NCBI GenBank assembly: GCA_003719395.1
Contig: RHMC01000049.1
Location: 1-45,302, forward strand
Direction: 5' to 3'
Origin: Streptomyces altiplanensis
Lineage (GTDB): Bacteria > Actinomycetota > Actinomycetes > Streptomycetales > Streptomycetaceae
Length of the DNA: 45,302 bases
Under the pieces are notes generated by a model. The model was given only the letters and a program-made list of their open reading frames with translations. It ran no database searches and was not told the origin of the DNA. The position numbers and the translations under genes were made by a program. Positions 18,738-26,969 of this stretch are shown piece after piece (positions within the stretch are counted from its first letter, which is position 1; each line of letters begins with the position of its first letter).

Positions 18738-19180
18738 ACCAGGTCGTTCCCGTAGTAGTACGGATCGCTCTGCCAGCTCACGGTCAGCCACAGGCTCAGC
18801 GAGATCAGCGCCCCGCCCAGCGCGGCCAGCCGTGCGAGCAGCCCGATCAAGGTGGCGACGCCGACGGCGAGTTCACCGATGGCGATGGTGTAGCCGAAGC
18901 CCTCGGGGTTCTTGAGGGCGAGGTCGACGAGGGCGGGGACGGCCGAGCCGTCGCGCACGGCGCGCATCATGTCGCCGATCGACCCGGTGCCGGCCGCCGA
19001 CATGAACCGGCTGTCGGTCAGCTTGTCGAGCCCGGCGTAGACGAAGGTGACGCCGAGGAAGATCCGCAGGGGCAGCAGCGCGTAGCGGCTCGCCGTCGCC
19101 CGCAGGCCCCCACGCCCGCGCGGCCCGTCGCCCCATCCCGTGCCGGTCGTGCCGCCGCCGGTCCGATAGCCGTGAGTCAT
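18647..19180 (-). CDS. DoxX family membrane protein
   Basis: A 177-aa protein starting MTHGYRTGGGTTGTGW, with a Gly-rich cytoplasmic N-terminus and four helices, beginning LLPLRIFLGVTFVYAGLDKL, the DoxX signature. Later spans include IGELAVGVATLIGLLARLA. DoxX proteins are four-helix membrane proteins linked to redox and thiol homeostasis in actinobacteria. The ATG was chosen over the longer frame because the extra N-terminal residues lack coding character. Confidence 0.9.
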   Translation of the reverse strand: MTHGYRTGGGTTGTGWGDGPRGRGGLRATASRYALLPLRIFLGVTFVYAGLDKLTDSRFMSAAGTGSIGDMMRAVRDGSAVPALVDLALKNPEGFGYTIAIGELAVGVATLIGLLARLAALGGALISLSLWLTVSWQSDPYYYGNDLVYLMAWLPLVLAGAAFLSVDAALAARRRTL

Positions 19181-19333
19181 GGTCTGGTCCCGCCTCTCCG
19201 AAGCGCCCGTGCGGCGCGGGCACAATTCTTCCCGCCCTGTTCGAAGAGGGATACGTGCGCGGTGGGGATCGGGCTCAGACGGCCGCCCGCCGGCCGCTCA
19301 CCGGCGCGCTTCCGGCGTCCCGCCGGCTCCCGC

Positions 19334-20607
19334 TCAGTCCGTGACGTCGATCGTCACCGGCTCGGTCTCCGTACCCGCCGCCGTCACCACCTGCACCTCG
19401 ACCCGGCCCGGCTCGACCTCCACCGGCACGGGCACGGTCAGCACCGTGTCCGTCGGATTGGCGAAGCCGCCGGTCACCGGGATCAGCGGCACGTGGACGT
19501 GCACCGTTCCGATCCGTACGACCATCCGGGCCAGCCGGTCGGGGGTCCCCGCGCCCGGCGGCACGAAGCCCGCGCCGCCGATCTCGATGTCGTCGCCGGT
19601 GCGGATGGGCGCGTCCAGGTCGCCCGCCTCCCTGGCCCGTACGACCGACAGGACCACCGGGCGCCCGCCCTCCGCGTACTTGCCCGCGAAGTACGTCGCC
19701 GCCGAGACCGCCACCAGCAGGGCCAGGCCCCACGGCAGGTCGGGCAGCTGCTCGGGCCGCCGGGCGAGACGTACCGCCGCGAAGACCACCGCGACCGCGC
19801 TCACCAGGACGTACTGGATGTCGGAGAAGCTGCCGCGGCCCGAGTCGTCGGTGAGCAGGTCGGCGGCGCGGGGCCGGTCGGCCCGTACCTTCTGGAGGCG
19901 CTGGGTGAGCACGCGCACGGTCACCACGTGGCGGACGACGACGGCGATCGCGCAGGTCAGCGCGAGGACGGTCAGCATGCCGACGCCACGGGCGAGTTCG
20001 AGACCGGCGATGAGCGCGTCGAGCCGGCGTGGTCGGAGGCGCCGGCCAGCTGGATCGCGATCACCAGCACCGAGAAGACGACGAGCAGCGCCGCAGCTCG
20101 CGGCGACGGCGCGCGAGGTCGACGCCGGTTGTCCTCGCCGATGAGGGGCGCGAGGAGCCCGCCGCGCGCCCGGTGCACGTGTGCCGCGCCGGTCAGCAGG
20201 GCGGCGGTGACGAGCGCGGCGAGGAGCCCCGCGGTGCGGGCCGTGGTCCACCCGGCGCCGATGGCGGTGAAGGCCTGCGCGAGGACGAGCACGAGCACCC
20301 CGCCCCACACCACGGCCAGCGTGCTGCGCCACACCCGCCGCAGCCACGCCTCGCCCGCCTCGCGGCTGCGCTCGGCGACCGCGCGGGCCGACTGGGTCAG
20401 CTCGTCCGACACCCACTGGCGCGAGGCGCCGGCGGAGTGCGCGACGGCGGCGGGCAGGCCCCGGCCCGCGGCCAGACCGTCCCGCTTGGCGAGGAATTCC
20501 GCCACCGCGCGCCGGTGCCCCTCACGTACGCCCTGCGGGCAGTCGCCGCATGTGCAACCGCCGCCACCGCCACTGTGCGTGTTCTGCGTCGTCTCTTGCA
20601 CAGCCAC
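19334..20607 (-). CDS. Polytopic membrane protein with Cys-rich N-terminus and beta-rich C-terminus, one frame break
   Basis: About 425 aa. From GTG 20607 the N-terminus has a glycine run and a CTCGDC cysteine cluster, then a helical segment (SRQWVSDELTQSARAVAE) and two membrane spans. Near 20030 the frame shifts (SDHAG to LDALIAGLELARG) and further spans follow (MLTVLALTCAIAVVV, IQYVLVSAVAVVFAA, LLVAVSAATYFAG). A C-terminal all-beta part ends GTETEPVTIDVTD. No enzyme motif is visible. The CxCxxC cluster might bind metal. Annotated as a membrane protein of unknown function. Confidence 0.7.
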
Positions 20608-20697
20608 GGAGGATGCCGCCCTTTCGAACCAACCCGCCGGAGGGAACTTCCTTCCGCGATAAGGGAATTGTGCCGCATGGAGGAGGGCCCGCGCGCC

Positions 20698-20730
20698 GCG
20701 CACGCCACCGGTCCGGACCGGTGCGTGCGC
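20698..20730 (-). terminator. Long hairpin terminator of the guaA transcript
   Basis: A perfect 18-bp palindrome caccggtccggaccggtg (20706-20723) extended by gcgcacg/cgtgcgc flanks with one bulge, giving about 16 bp of stem. It starts exactly after the stop codon of the small frame 20731-20883. Confidence 0.7.
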
Positions 20731-20883
20731 TCAGTGCGCCCCGGTGCGTCGGCGGTTGATCGCGGTGAGGTCGATTGCGGCGTCGGACTCGACCGCCACC
20801 TCCCGGATGACGTCCGGAGGGTCCGGGGCCTGCTCCCAGAGGGCGTACCCACGGGGTACGCCGACGCCGCCGCCCAGACGAAT
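20731..20883 (-). CDS. Possible small gene downstream of guaA
   Basis: A frame reading ...VPRGYALWEQAPDPPDVI then REVAVESDAAIDLTAINRRR and ending TGAH-stop. Its balanced composition is unlike the Arg/Pro-rich shadows nearby, and a terminator hairpin begins immediately after the stop. There is no ATG or GTG at a sensible place; the start may be ATT at 20883 or be hidden by an indel. It would be co-transcribed with guaA. Function unknown. Confidence 0.35.
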   Translation of the reverse strand: MRLGGGVGVPRGYALWEQAPDPPDVIREVAVESDAAIDLTAINRRRTGAH

Positions 20884-20926
20884 GAGCGACGGCGTCGGTG
20901 CTGACCTCGAACGTGCTAAGCGGGGG

Positions 20927-22510
20927 TCACTCCCACTCGATCGTGCCCGGCGGCTTGCTCGTCACGTCGAGCACCACGCGGTTCACGTCCGCGACCTCGT
21001 TGGTGATGCGGGTGGAGATCTTCGCCAGTACGTCGTACGGCATCCGCGTCCAGTCCGCCGTCATCGCGTCCTCGGACGAGACCGGGCGCAGCACGATCGG
21101 GTGGCCGTACGTCCGGCCGTCGCCCTGGACACCCACGGACCGTACGTCCGCGAGCAGCACGACGGGGCACTGCCAGATGTCGCGGTCCAGACCGGCCGCC
21201 GTCAGCTCCTCGCGGGCGATCGCGTCGGCGTCGCGCAGCAGGTCCAGGCGCTCCTTGGTGACCTCGCCGACGATGCGGATGCCGAGGCCGGGGCCGGGGA
21301 AGGGCTGGCGCTGGACGATCTCCTCCGGGAGGCCGAGCTCCTGGCCGACCATCCGGACCTCGTCCTTGAACAGCTGGCGCAGCGGCTCGACGAGCTCGAA
21401 CTCGATGTCGTCGGGGAGGCCGCCCACGTTGTGGTGGGACTTGATGTTCGCGGTGCCGGTACCGCCGCCGGACTCGACCACGTCCGGGTAGAGCGTGCCC
21501 TGCACGAGGAACGCGACGTCCTCGCCCTCCGCGCCGGCCTCGGCGACGATCTCCGCCTGGGCCTGCTCGAAGACGCGGATGAACTCACGGCCGATGATCT
21601 TGCGCTTCTCCTCGGGGTCGGAGACCCCGGCGAGGGCGTTCAGGAAGCGCTCCTGCGCGTCGACGACCTTCAGCTGCACGCCGGTGGCGGCGACGAAGTC
21701 CTTCTCGACCTGCTCGGTCTCGCCCTTGCGCATCAGGCCGTGGTCGACGTACACGCAGGTCAGCTGGTCACCGATGGCCTTCTGCACGAGCGCAGCCGCG
21801 ACCGCGGAGTCCACGCCGCCGGACAGGCCGCAGATGGCGCGCTTGGTGCCGACCTGCGCGCGGATCGCGGCGATCTGCTCCTCGACGACGTTGTGCGTGG
21901 TCCAGTCGGGGTCGATGCCCGCGCCCCGGTAGAGGAAGTGCTCCAGGACCTGCTGGCCGTGCGTGGAGTGCATCACCTCGGGGTGGTACTGCACGCCGTA
22001 CAGCTTCTTCTCGTCGTTCTCGAAGGCGGCGACCGGCACGACGTCCGTGGACGCGGTGACGCTGAAGCCCTCGGGCGCGACCGAGCAGGCGTCGCCGTGC
22101 GACATCCACACCGACTGCTCGGCGGGGGTGCCCTCGAAGAGCGTGGAGCCGCTCTTGGTGACGGCCAGGGGGGTACGCCCGTACTCGCGCGCACCGTTGT
22201 CGTCGACGGTGCCGCCGAGCGTCGTGGCCATCAGCTGGAAGCCGTAGCACATGCCGAAGACGGGGACGCCCGCCTCGAAGATCTCACGGTCTATGGTCGG
22301 GGCGCCCTCGGCGTACACGGAGGACGGGCCGCCGGAGAGGATGATCGCCTTGGGGTTCTTGGCCAGCATCTCCGCCACCGGCATGGTGCTGGGGACGATC
22401 TCGCTGTAGACCCGGGCCTCACGGACACGGCGGGCGATGAGCTGGGCGTACTGCGCGCCGAAGTCGACAACGAGGACGGCGTCGGGGGCGGCGGGGGGCA
22501 CTGCTGGCAC
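20927..22510 (-). CDS. guaA: GMP synthase (glutamine-hydrolysing)
   Basis: Converts XMP to GMP using ATP and glutamine. A GTG start at 22510 ([20 protein letters not shown]) with ggaagg upstream gives 527 aa. The class-I amidotransferase domain has the Cys nucleophile in FGMCYGFQL and His/Glu in YHPEV. The PP-loop ATP pyrophosphatase domain has [12 protein letters not shown], and the C-terminal dimerisation domain has [16 protein letters not shown] and ends KPPGTIEWE. The frame is complete and undisturbed. Divergent from the chorismate mutase leader. With guaB and guaB3 about 20 kb away, this window holds the guanine nucleotide branch. Confidence 0.97.
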   Translation of the reverse strand: MPAVPPAAPDAVLVVDFGAQYAQLIARRVREARVYSEIVPSTMPVAEMLAKNPKAIILSGGPSSVYAEGAPTIDREIFEAGVPVFGMCYGFQLMATTLGGTVDDNGAREYGRTPLAVTKSGSTLFEGTPAEQSVWMSHGDACSVAPEGFSVTASTDVVPVAAFENDEKKLYGVQYHPEVMHSTHGQQVLEHFLYRGAGIDPDWTTHNVVEEQIAAIRAQVGTKRAICGLSGGVDSAVAAALVQKAIGDQLTCVYVDHGLMRKGETEQVEKDFVAATGVQLKVVDAQERFLNALAGVSDPEEKRKIIGREFIRVFEQAQAEIVAEAGAEGEDVAFLVQGTLYPDVVESGGGTGTANIKSHHNVGGLPDDIEFELVEPLRQLFKDEVRMVGQELGLPEEIVQRQPFPGPGLGIRIVGEVTKERLDLLRDADAIAREELTAAGLDRDIWQCPVVLLADVRSVGVQGDGRTYGHPIVLRPVSSEDAMTADWTRMPYDVLAKISTRITNEVADVNRVVLDVTSKPPGTIEWE

Positions 22511-22635
22511 GAGGGCGGCCTTCCGGCGGTGAAGGGTGTCGGGACGGTCAATTCTACCGGGGGCGAGACATTCCCCTTGTCTCACCATCCGAACCCGGCG
22601 TCGGCCGTCCGCCGACGGCAGGCCATACTGGCCTC

Positions 22636-22707
22636 ATGCACCAGCAGCTGAGCTTCCTCTTTACCTATGGCACCCGGTCCGACCGGTGCCATGGTCGAGC
22701 TGCTTGA
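22636..22707 (+). CDS. Leader peptide of the chorismate mutase attenuator, 23 aa
   Basis: ATG 22636 to TGA 22707, peptide beginning MHQQLSFLFTYGT. It has Phe-Leu-Phe-Thr-Tyr in five consecutive codons (22654-22668), directly before the first hairpin. A -10-like catact (22624-22629) lies 6 bases upstream of the ATG, so the transcript is probably leaderless. Aromatic residues fit attenuation by Phe/Tyr supply ahead of chorismate mutase, the branch point to Phe and Tyr. Confidence 0.65.
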   Translation: MHQQLSFLFTYGTRSDRCHGRAA

Positions 22708-22759
22708 GCTACTGACAAGCGACTTCACAGGCGCCCCGGGCCGACAAGGCCCGGGGCGC
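22667..22759 (+). promoter_or_regulatory. Transcription attenuator upstream of chorismate mutase
   Basis: Hairpin 1 (22667-22692) pairs atggcacc..ggtc with gaccggtgccat with one bulged base and overlaps the 3' half of the leader peptide. A perfect 12-bp hairpin (22731-22742 with 22748-22759, gcgccccgggcc arms, loop gacaa) follows, then tctgtcgttt, and acts as terminator. The 3' arm of hairpin 1 (ggtgcc) can pair with ggcgcc at the base of the terminator to form an antiterminator. This is classical leader-peptide attenuation geometry. Confidence 0.65.
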
Positions 22760-22832
22760 TCTGTCGTTTCCGGACCCGGTCGCCGCCCAGGACGCCGTAC
22801 CCCTTCCCCTTCCCGGTTCAGGAGATACGGAC

Positions 22833-23144
22833 ATGAGCACCAGCACCGCCGCCACCGCCACCGCCACCGCCACGGAGAAGACCGGCGCCCGCACCGAGGA
22901 GGCCGCGGACCTCATCGGCAACGCCCGGGAGCGCATCGACTCCCTCGACGACAGGATCATCGGTCTGATCCAGGAACGGATGGCCGTGTCGGCCGTCATC
23001 CAGGAGGCCCGCATCACCTCGGGCGGGCGCCGTGTGAACCTCTCCCGCGAGATGGAGGTCCTGGCCCACTACAGGGACGCCCTCGGAAAGCCCGGCACCG
23101 CGCTCGCGATGACGATGCTGGAACTGTGCCGGGGCCGCATCTGA
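22833..23144 (+). CDS. Chorismate mutase, AroQ type
   Basis: A 103-aa all-helical AroQ-class chorismate mutase converting chorismate to prephenate. A strong ribosome site (caggagatacggac) precedes ATG 22833. After an Ala/Thr-rich tail, helix 1 reads RERIDSLDDRIIGLIQERM, followed by AVIQEARITSGGRRVNLSRE and a terminal MTMLELCRGRI. The catalytic Arg and Lys/Arg positions of the family have candidates in these segments. It is preceded by an attenuator with a Phe/Tyr leader peptide. The last 15 bases, including the stop, recur 18 bp downstream. Confidence 0.9.
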   Translation: MSTSTAATATATATEKTGARTEEAADLIGNARERIDSLDDRIIGLIQERMAVSAVIQEARITSGGRRVNLSREMEVLAHYRDALGKPGTALAMTMLELCRGRI

Positions 23145-23900
23145 GAGGGGGGCCGCATCTGAGTTCGGGCACGTCCTCACCCGTACGGCACGTGACCGGG
23201 CCGCACAGGGCTTCGTTGGTCCCGGTGTCCGTGCCAGCCAGGGGCGGGCGTGCAGGAAAGAACCACGCGTGGCTCCGCCGGGGCGTGCGGCGCACCGCAT
23301 GTGCGCCGTGGGACCTCGTCCCGGCGTGCGTGACCGGTCGGCAGGGGACAGCAGTCCGGTCACCCAAGGCGGCCGGTTCCGGGGACGCCCGGAACGGCGG
23401 CCGTGTCCCGCGGCCCGGTCCCGGGATGTCGTCGAAACTGTTGCGCGCCGCGGCCGATCCCCCACGACGCAAAGGCGGCCCCGCACCCCGAACGGCTGCC
23501 GCCCCTTGGTCCACACCACCCGTGCGTGCCCGTCGCGCGCCGGGCAGACCGCCGGCGCACCACCCGCTCCCGCACCCCCGCTCCGTCGCACGAGCCGGCG
23601 GCGCCCCCCGGCACCGCTCCTCAGCACCGACGCCGCCCTGACGTCGGCGCTGACGTCGGCGCTGACGTCGGCGCTGACGCCCGGGCCTGCGGACTCCGGT
23701 CCGCAGGGCCCTTCGCCTGGCACCGGCAGATGACCGATGTGGCGCACATCACATGGGAAACCCGTGCGATTCCGGGCAACCCTTTACGCCTTCCACAGGT
23801 CATCCTTGCGAACCAACGGCCACCCGTGCACCCCACATCCACGGCGGCCCTCACATCTCGTACCGCCGCCACGCGGTGCGCCAGACTTTCTGAGGTCTAC
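23145..23900. other. Long intergenic region without a recognisable gene
   Basis: About 750 bp between chorismate mutase and the LAETG protein. Several long frames cross it on both strands but all are Arg/Pro-rich and unlike proteins. It holds a second copy of ggggccgcatctgag (23149-23163), a 12-bp tandem repeat at 23639-23674 and presumably the promoter of the surface-protein gene. The A/T-richer part 23735-23900 is the likely promoter and leader. Confidence 0.5.
23639..23674. repeat. Three tandem copies of a 12-bp unit
   Basis: tgacgtcggcgc is repeated exactly three times (23639-23650, 23651-23662, 23663-23674), followed by a partial fourth copy tgacgc. Each unit contains the palindrome gacgtc. 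In non-coding DNA about 225 bp upstream of the surface-protein start. Confidence 0.9.
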
Positions 23901-25007
23901 ATGAAGCTTCGCCGCGCCATGGCCCTTGCGGCCGCGACGGCCGTCATAGCTCCTGCCGCTTTCCTGGCTGCGCCTGCCGCGTACGCCGATGGGGACCCCG
24001 CGACCACCACGCAGACCGGGACGACCGACCCGGGCGAGGCGACCGACCCGGACGGGACGACCGGCTCCGACCAGGCCGACACCGAGACCCCGGAGTCCGA
24101 CCCGGCCGGCGAGCCCGACCCGGACGACGCCGAGAACCCGGAGCCCGGCCCGGCCACGGACCCGGGCGCGGACGAGGACCCGGCCGGTGACACCGACCCG
24201 GACGCGGAGGAGGACCCGGCCGACGGGACCGACCCCGAGGACGAGCCGGGCACCAAGCCCGACGAGGACCCGGCGACGGACCCCGAGGACGAGTTCGAGG
24301 CCTGCGAGCCGGTCATCGACGAGGACGGCGACCTGATCGACGCCGCGTCCGCCCTCCGGCTGGACATCAACGGCCTGCCCGGCAAGATCGTCGCGGGCAG
24401 CGGCTGGCACAACTTCAGGATGACCGCCTCCAACACCACGGACGAGGCGCTCGGCGAGGTCCGCTGGATCGCCTTCGTGGACAACTACTCGGAGAGCGGC
24501 AACGAGAACGACTGGCTGAGCAACCACCTGCAGCTCCAGTACCTCGACCAGGGCACCAAGACCTGGAAGTCCATCGAGGACGAGGAGTTCATGGGCAGGA
24601 CGGAGCTCGGCGCGAAGGACGTCGTCGACATCCAGCTGCGCGTGAACATCGACGCGAAGGCTCCGTCCGGCGACAGCTTCGCCCTCGGCCTCGGCGCGTA
24701 CCTCGACTCCGACGAGGAGTGCTACCGCTCCGCGCTCGGCTACTGGGAGTTCAGCGTCCTCGCGCCGGGCGCCGACAACGAGAACCCGGGCAGGCCCAAG
24801 CCGGTCGAGCCGCCCGTCGAGAAGCCCGTGGTCAGCCCCAAGGAGCCGCAGGGCGGCGCCAAGGAGATCCCGGTGACCGGCAGCCTCGCCGAGACCGGTT
24901 CCTCGTCCGCGATGCCGATGTTCGCCCTCGCGGGTGGCGCGGCCGTCGCGCTCGGCGTCGGCGCGATGTTCGTCGTACGCCGCCGCAAGGCCGGTTCCGA
25001 GGCCTGA
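23901..25007 (+). CDS. Secreted LAETG-type sortase substrate with acidic Pro/Asp-rich region
   Basis: A 368-aa cell-surface protein. ATG 23901 lies behind tgagg. A signal peptide MKLRRAMALAAATAVIAP is cleaved near AAYA-DG. Residues about 35-135 form a low-complexity acidic stretch of DPD, EDP and TDP repeats. A globular beta-rich domain follows (about 135-300, FEACEPVIDEDG to YWEFSVLAPG) with one Cys at each end, possibly a disulphide. The C-terminus has a Pro/Lys linker, LAETG, a hydrophobic span (MFALAGGAAVALGVGAMFVV) and RRRK, a complete sorting signal. LAxTG is the class-E sortase motif of streptomycetes. A strong terminator follows. Confidence 0.9.
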   Translation: MKLRRAMALAAATAVIAPAAFLAAPAAYADGDPATTTQTGTTDPGEATDPDGTTGSDQADTETPESDPAGEPDPDDAENPEPGPATDPGADEDPAGDTDPDAEEDPADGTDPEDEPGTKPDEDPATDPEDEFEACEPVIDEDGDLIDAASALRLDINGLPGKIVAGSGWHNFRMTASNTTDEALGEVRWIAFVDNYSESGNENDWLSNHLQLQYLDQGTKTWKSIEDEEFMGRTELGAKDVVDIQLRVNIDAKAPSGDSFALGLGAYLDSDEECYRSALGYWEFSVLAPGADNENPGRPKPVEPPVEKPVVSPKEPQGGAKEIPVTGSLAETGSSSAMPMFALAGGAAVALGVGAMFVVRRRKAGSEA

Positions 25008-25065
25008 CACGGCCCGCGCACGGCCTGAACGAACCGGTGTGACACACCGGTGGAGAGCCGGCAGG

Positions 25066-25100
25066 AGGGGCTGCACTCGGAGGGGGGTGCAGCCCCTTTT
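25066..25100 (+). terminator. Rho-independent terminator after the LAETG gene
   Basis: An 11-bp perfect stem aggggctgcac (25066-25076) with gtgcagcccct (25087-25097), followed by ttt. A second palindrome, accggtgt-gac-acaccggt, lies at 25033-25051. Positioned between convergent genes. Confidence 0.85.
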
Positions 25101-25121
25101 GCCTGTCCGCCCGGCGCTCGC

Positions 25122-26941
25122 TCAGCTCTTGGGCGGGACCGCCGGTATGCCGAGGAACGGCAGCTTCAGCGCGCCGAAGGCGTCCTCCGGCACCGCCGGC
25201 GCCTTCGCGCGACCGCGGCGAGCGCTCGTACGCCGCGCTGTTCGGGCGCACGTCCGGCTCGCCCTTGTTGGGCCAGTACGACATGGCCCGCTCGGCCTGC
25301 GCGGTGATCGTCAGCGACGGGTTGACGCCCAGGTTGGCGGAGACCGCGGCGCCGTCCACGACCGAGATGCCCGGGTGCCCGTACAGCCGGTGGTACGGGT
25401 CGATGACGCCCTGCTCGGGGGAGGCGCCGATCGGGCAGCCGCCGAGGAAGTGCGCGGTCAGCGGTGTGCCGATCAGCTCCCCTATGTTGCTGCCCGCGAA
25501 GCCGTTGATCTCCTCGGCGAGGACCGACGCGGCGCGTGCCGCCTCGGGTATCTGCTTCGGGTTGGGCGCACCGTGCCCCTGGCGGGCGGTGAGCAGGCCC
25601 TTTCCGATGCCGCGCGGTTTGCGGTACGTCGTCAGGGAGTTGTCCAGGGACTGCATGACGAGGCCGATGATGGTCTTCTCCGACCAGCGGTGGTTGGAGA
25701 GCGACCGGGCGGTCAGCAGCGGGTGCCTGGCGGCGTGGCCGAGCCAGCCGAGCACGCGGGGGAACTTCTCGGCGTACGGCACCTGGATGATGGACATCGC
25801 GCCCATCGCGTTGGAGCCCCGGCCGTAGCGGACGGGCTCGATGTGGGTGCTGGCATTGGGGTGGATCGAGGACGTGATGGCGACGCCCCGCGTGAAGTCG
25901 CCCTCTTCGCGCCGTTCTTCGCGCCGTGCTTCCTGCGGTAGCGGCGGTCGGTGGTCTGGGCGCCGACGAGGGCCTCGGAGTTGGTGCGGGTCAGTTCGCC
26001 GAGCTTCGAGGAGATGCGGGGGAGTTCGCCGCGGTCCTTCATGGCGTGCAGGAGGGTCTGCGTGCCGTACGTACCGGCGGCCACGACGACCTGGCGGGCG
26101 CGCAGGTGCGGGGCGCGGCCCTGCGGCGGGCGTCGGTGGGGACGGTGGCGACGCGGTAGCCGCCGTCCGGGTGCTCGGCGAGGCCGATGACGGAGGTCAT
26201 CGGGTGGACGACCGCGCCGGCCTTCTCGGCGAGGTGGAGGTAGTTCTCGTTGAGGGTGTTCTTCGCGCCGAGCCGGCAGCCGGTCATGCACGCGCCGCAC
26301 TCGGTGCAGGCCCTGCGGGACGGGCCCGCGCCGCCGAAGTAGGGGTCGGGGACCTCCGTGCCGGGCGCGGCCTTCGCATCACCGGCGGCGTCCTTGCCGT
26401 CGCCGTAGAAGACACCGACCGGTGCCAGGTGGAAGCTGCTCCCCACCCCCATGGCCTCGGCGGCGGCCTTCAGGTGTACGTCGGACGGCGTCATGGTCGG
26501 GTTCATGCGCACCCCGAGCATGCGCTTGGCCTGGTCGTAGTACGGCGCCAGTTCGTCCTGCCAGTCGGTGATGTCCGCCCACTGCCGGTCCTGGAAGAAG
26601 GGGGCGGGGGGCACGTACAGCGTGTTGGCGTAGTTGAGGGAACCGCCCCCCACGCCCGCGCCGGCCAGGACCATGACGTTCCCGAGCAGGTGCACGCGCT
26701 GGATGCCGAAGAGACCGAGCGCGGGCGCCCACAGGTAGTTCTTGATGTCCCAGGAGGTCTTGGGCAGGGTCTCGCGGGTGAAGCGGCGGCCCGCTTCCAG
26801 GACGCCGACCCGGTACCCCTTCTCCGTCAGGCGCAGCGCGGAGACGGACCCGCCGAAGCCGGATCCGACGACGATGACGTCGTAGTCGTACGCGGAATCC
26901 GCCTCGGCCTCCCGGCTGCGGGCAGAGCTCTCCTGTGACAT
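25122..26941 (-). CDS. GMC oxidoreductase (cholesterol-oxidase-like), three frame breaks
   Basis: FAD-dependent oxidoreductase of about 600 aa. ATG 26941 has a gaggag ribosome site. The N-terminal Rossmann motif is DVIVVGSGFGGSVSALRL, then GAGVGGGSLNYANTLY and a Cys cluster CTECGACMTGC typical of the actinobacterial cholesterol-oxidase-like branch. The frame shifts near 26120 (to VVVAAGTYGTQTLLHAMK), near 25905 (to HPNASTH and GRGSNAMGAMSIIQVPY) and near 25215 (to the C-terminus KLPFLGIPAVPPKS-stop). The C-terminal FLGGCPIG...GISVVDGAAV contains the expected active-site histidine region. It lies 28 bp downstream of the aldehyde dehydrogenase gene, so the two probably act in one oxidation pathway. 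Confidence 0.85.
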
Positions 26942-26969
26942 GGGCGCTCCTCGTTGGAAAAGCCTGGGA

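Noticed and set aside
20744..22651. A long plus-strand frame over guaA
   Set aside because: Exact antisense of guaA with Asp/Arg/Leu-biased composition typical of high-GC shadows.
22818..23747. Possible minus-strand gene in the chorismate mutase to surface-protein gap
   Set aside because: Arg/Pro/Gly-rich, no ribosome site, no recognisable domain, and it overlaps chorismate mutase antisense.
25122..26941. GMC oxidoreductase as a ferredoxin-containing enzyme because of CTECGACMTGC
   Set aside because: This Cys cluster is a normal feature of the cholesterol-oxidase-like GMC branch and does not by itself indicate an Fe-S cluster.
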